Below the pieces are notes generated by a model, which worked only from the letters and a program-made list of their open reading frames with translations, was not told the DNA's origin and ran no database searches. DNA of 7,435 bases from Sandaracinaceae bacterium. Its GTDB lineage: Bacteria; Myxococcota_A; Polyangia; Polyangiales; Houyiibacteriaceae. The first letter of the stretch is position 1; every line of letters starts with the position of its first letter. Positions 6,902 through 7,435 of this stretch are shown here, in pieces. Where the stretch lies: contig JAAZAH010000349.1 in NCBI GenBank assembly GCA_012514415.1, positions 1 to 7,435 of the forward strand. The letters run 5' to 3'. The position numbers and the translations under genes are program-made.

Positions 6902-7435
6902 ATGCGCCTTTCGCGTTTCCTTCTGAGCTTCGCCTTTCCTCTGATCACCCTGCTTCTCGGTGCGTGCTCCGGATGTGAGGAGGAGCCGTTCGCGCATCCC
7001 GATGCATCAGATGACGGCGGCGATAAAGGCGGTAGCGGTGGCGATCCAAAGCTTCCCGAGCCCTTTCCGAAAGAGCCCATTGTCGACGAAGGGCTCCCCG
7101 GCGACATCGAGGAGCGGTTCGCGCAGGCGGAAGCGGCGATCGACGAGGGCGCGCTTACTGGACCGCCCTGCCTCGTCGCTCCCGAAGACGGCACCCTCTT
7201 TCCGCAAAACTGGCTCCGCCCACGAATCGAGTTCAGCGCAAACGGCCACGATGTGCACCGGATTGTCCTTCGCGCCGAGAGCCTCGAGAACGAGCTCCGG
7301 ATCTTTACGGCGAGCGGGGAGTTCAAACTGCCGAAGGAGATTTGGGATCGCTTGAGAAATCGCGTCCAGGATGAAGCGATCACGCTCGAGATTCGAAGTG
7401 CGAGCCTGGACGAATCCGCAGAGGCGATCGTTGCG
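6902..7435 (+). CDS. Putative surface lipoprotein with Ig-like domain, 3'-truncated by window edge
   Basis: The frame from ATG 6902 is open for 178 codons to the window end, so the C-terminus is missing. The N-terminus is a lipoprotein signal peptide: Arg2/Arg5, a hydrophobic stretch 6-19, then lipobox LGAC with lipidated Cys22. Ser at +2 would suggest outer-membrane delivery by E. coli rules. A flexible acidic/Gly-rich linker follows (about residues 26-60, including DASDDGGDKGGSGGD). From about residue 87 a beta-rich domain begins: PPCLVAPEDGTLFPQNWLRP, then FSANGHDVHRIVL and LRIFTASGEFKLPKEIWDRL. From memory, this resembles an Ig-like module of myxobacterial surface proteins that often precedes a TolB/PD40-type beta-propeller; this is inference, and the propeller would lie beyond the window. 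Start choice is supported by GGACGAG six bases upstream and by the signal peptide itself. Confidence 0.88.
   Translation, partial: MRLSRFLLSFAFPLITLLLGACSGCEEEPFAHPDASDDGGDKGGSGGDPKLPEPFPKEPIVDEGLPGDIEERFAQAEAAIDEGALTGPPCLVAPEDGTLFPQNWLRPRIEFSANGHDVHRIVLRAESLENELRIFTASGEFKLPKEIWDRLRNRVQDEAITLEIRSASLDESAEAIVA

Noticed and set aside
6148..6978. 276-codon plus-strand frame over the hydrolase and the following spacer
   Set aside because: Arg/Ser/Pro-rich shadow in another frame; the hydrolase frame holds all catalytic motifs and the lipoprotein start is better supported.
1..7435. A multi-gene defence, secretion or biosynthetic system
   Set aside because: Gene families are mixed housekeeping and metabolic types, strands switch, and no nuclease, transposase, toxin-antitoxin pair or synthase cluster is visible.

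Overview
The window looks like a GC-rich bacterial chromosome, most likely from the Myxococcota or a related deltaproteobacterial lineage. This is inferred from three things: GC-rich coding sequence with an unusual liking for GAT (Asp) and ATC (Ile) codons; a lipoprotein with an Asp/Gly-rich linker followed by an Ig-like 'PEDGTLFPQN' domain of a type I associate with myxobacterial surface proteins; and a cholesterol-oxidase-like GMC enzyme. Nothing in the sequence identifies the species. No rRNA, tRNA, CRISPR array, insertion sequence or phage gene was seen.

Layout, left to right: (1) the 3' part (519 codons visible) of a GMC oxidoreductase of the cholesterol oxidase/ChoD type, carrying a four-cysteine CxxCxxCxxxC insert; (2) a 154-bp spacer with a hairpin and a possible promoter; (3) a complete, canonical Lon protease with ATPase and Ser/Lys protease sites intact; (4) a 12-helix MFS transporter of the HcaT/MFS_1_like kind, just downstream of lon on the same strand; (5) on the minus strand, a DUF4202 protein whose stop overlaps the transporter's stop; (6) divergent from it, an alpha/beta hydrolase with a Ser nucleophile; (7) a lipoprotein gene that starts at 6902 and runs off the right edge. 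All gaps between genes are short, at most about 154 bp.

The genes do not form an obvious pathway. Lon and the transporter could be co-transcribed, and the hydrolase and lipoprotein are also in tandem, but products and families give no common substrate. I read this as an ordinary housekeeping/accessory chromosomal stretch, not a defence island or a new multi-gene system. The points most worth a second look are the possible Fe-S motif in the GMC enzyme, the hydrolase's apparent Ser-Glu-His triad with the acid after strand 6 (haloalkane-dehalogenase geometry), the overlapping divergent starts at 5855-5863, the structured leader of lon, and the strong excess of GATC.
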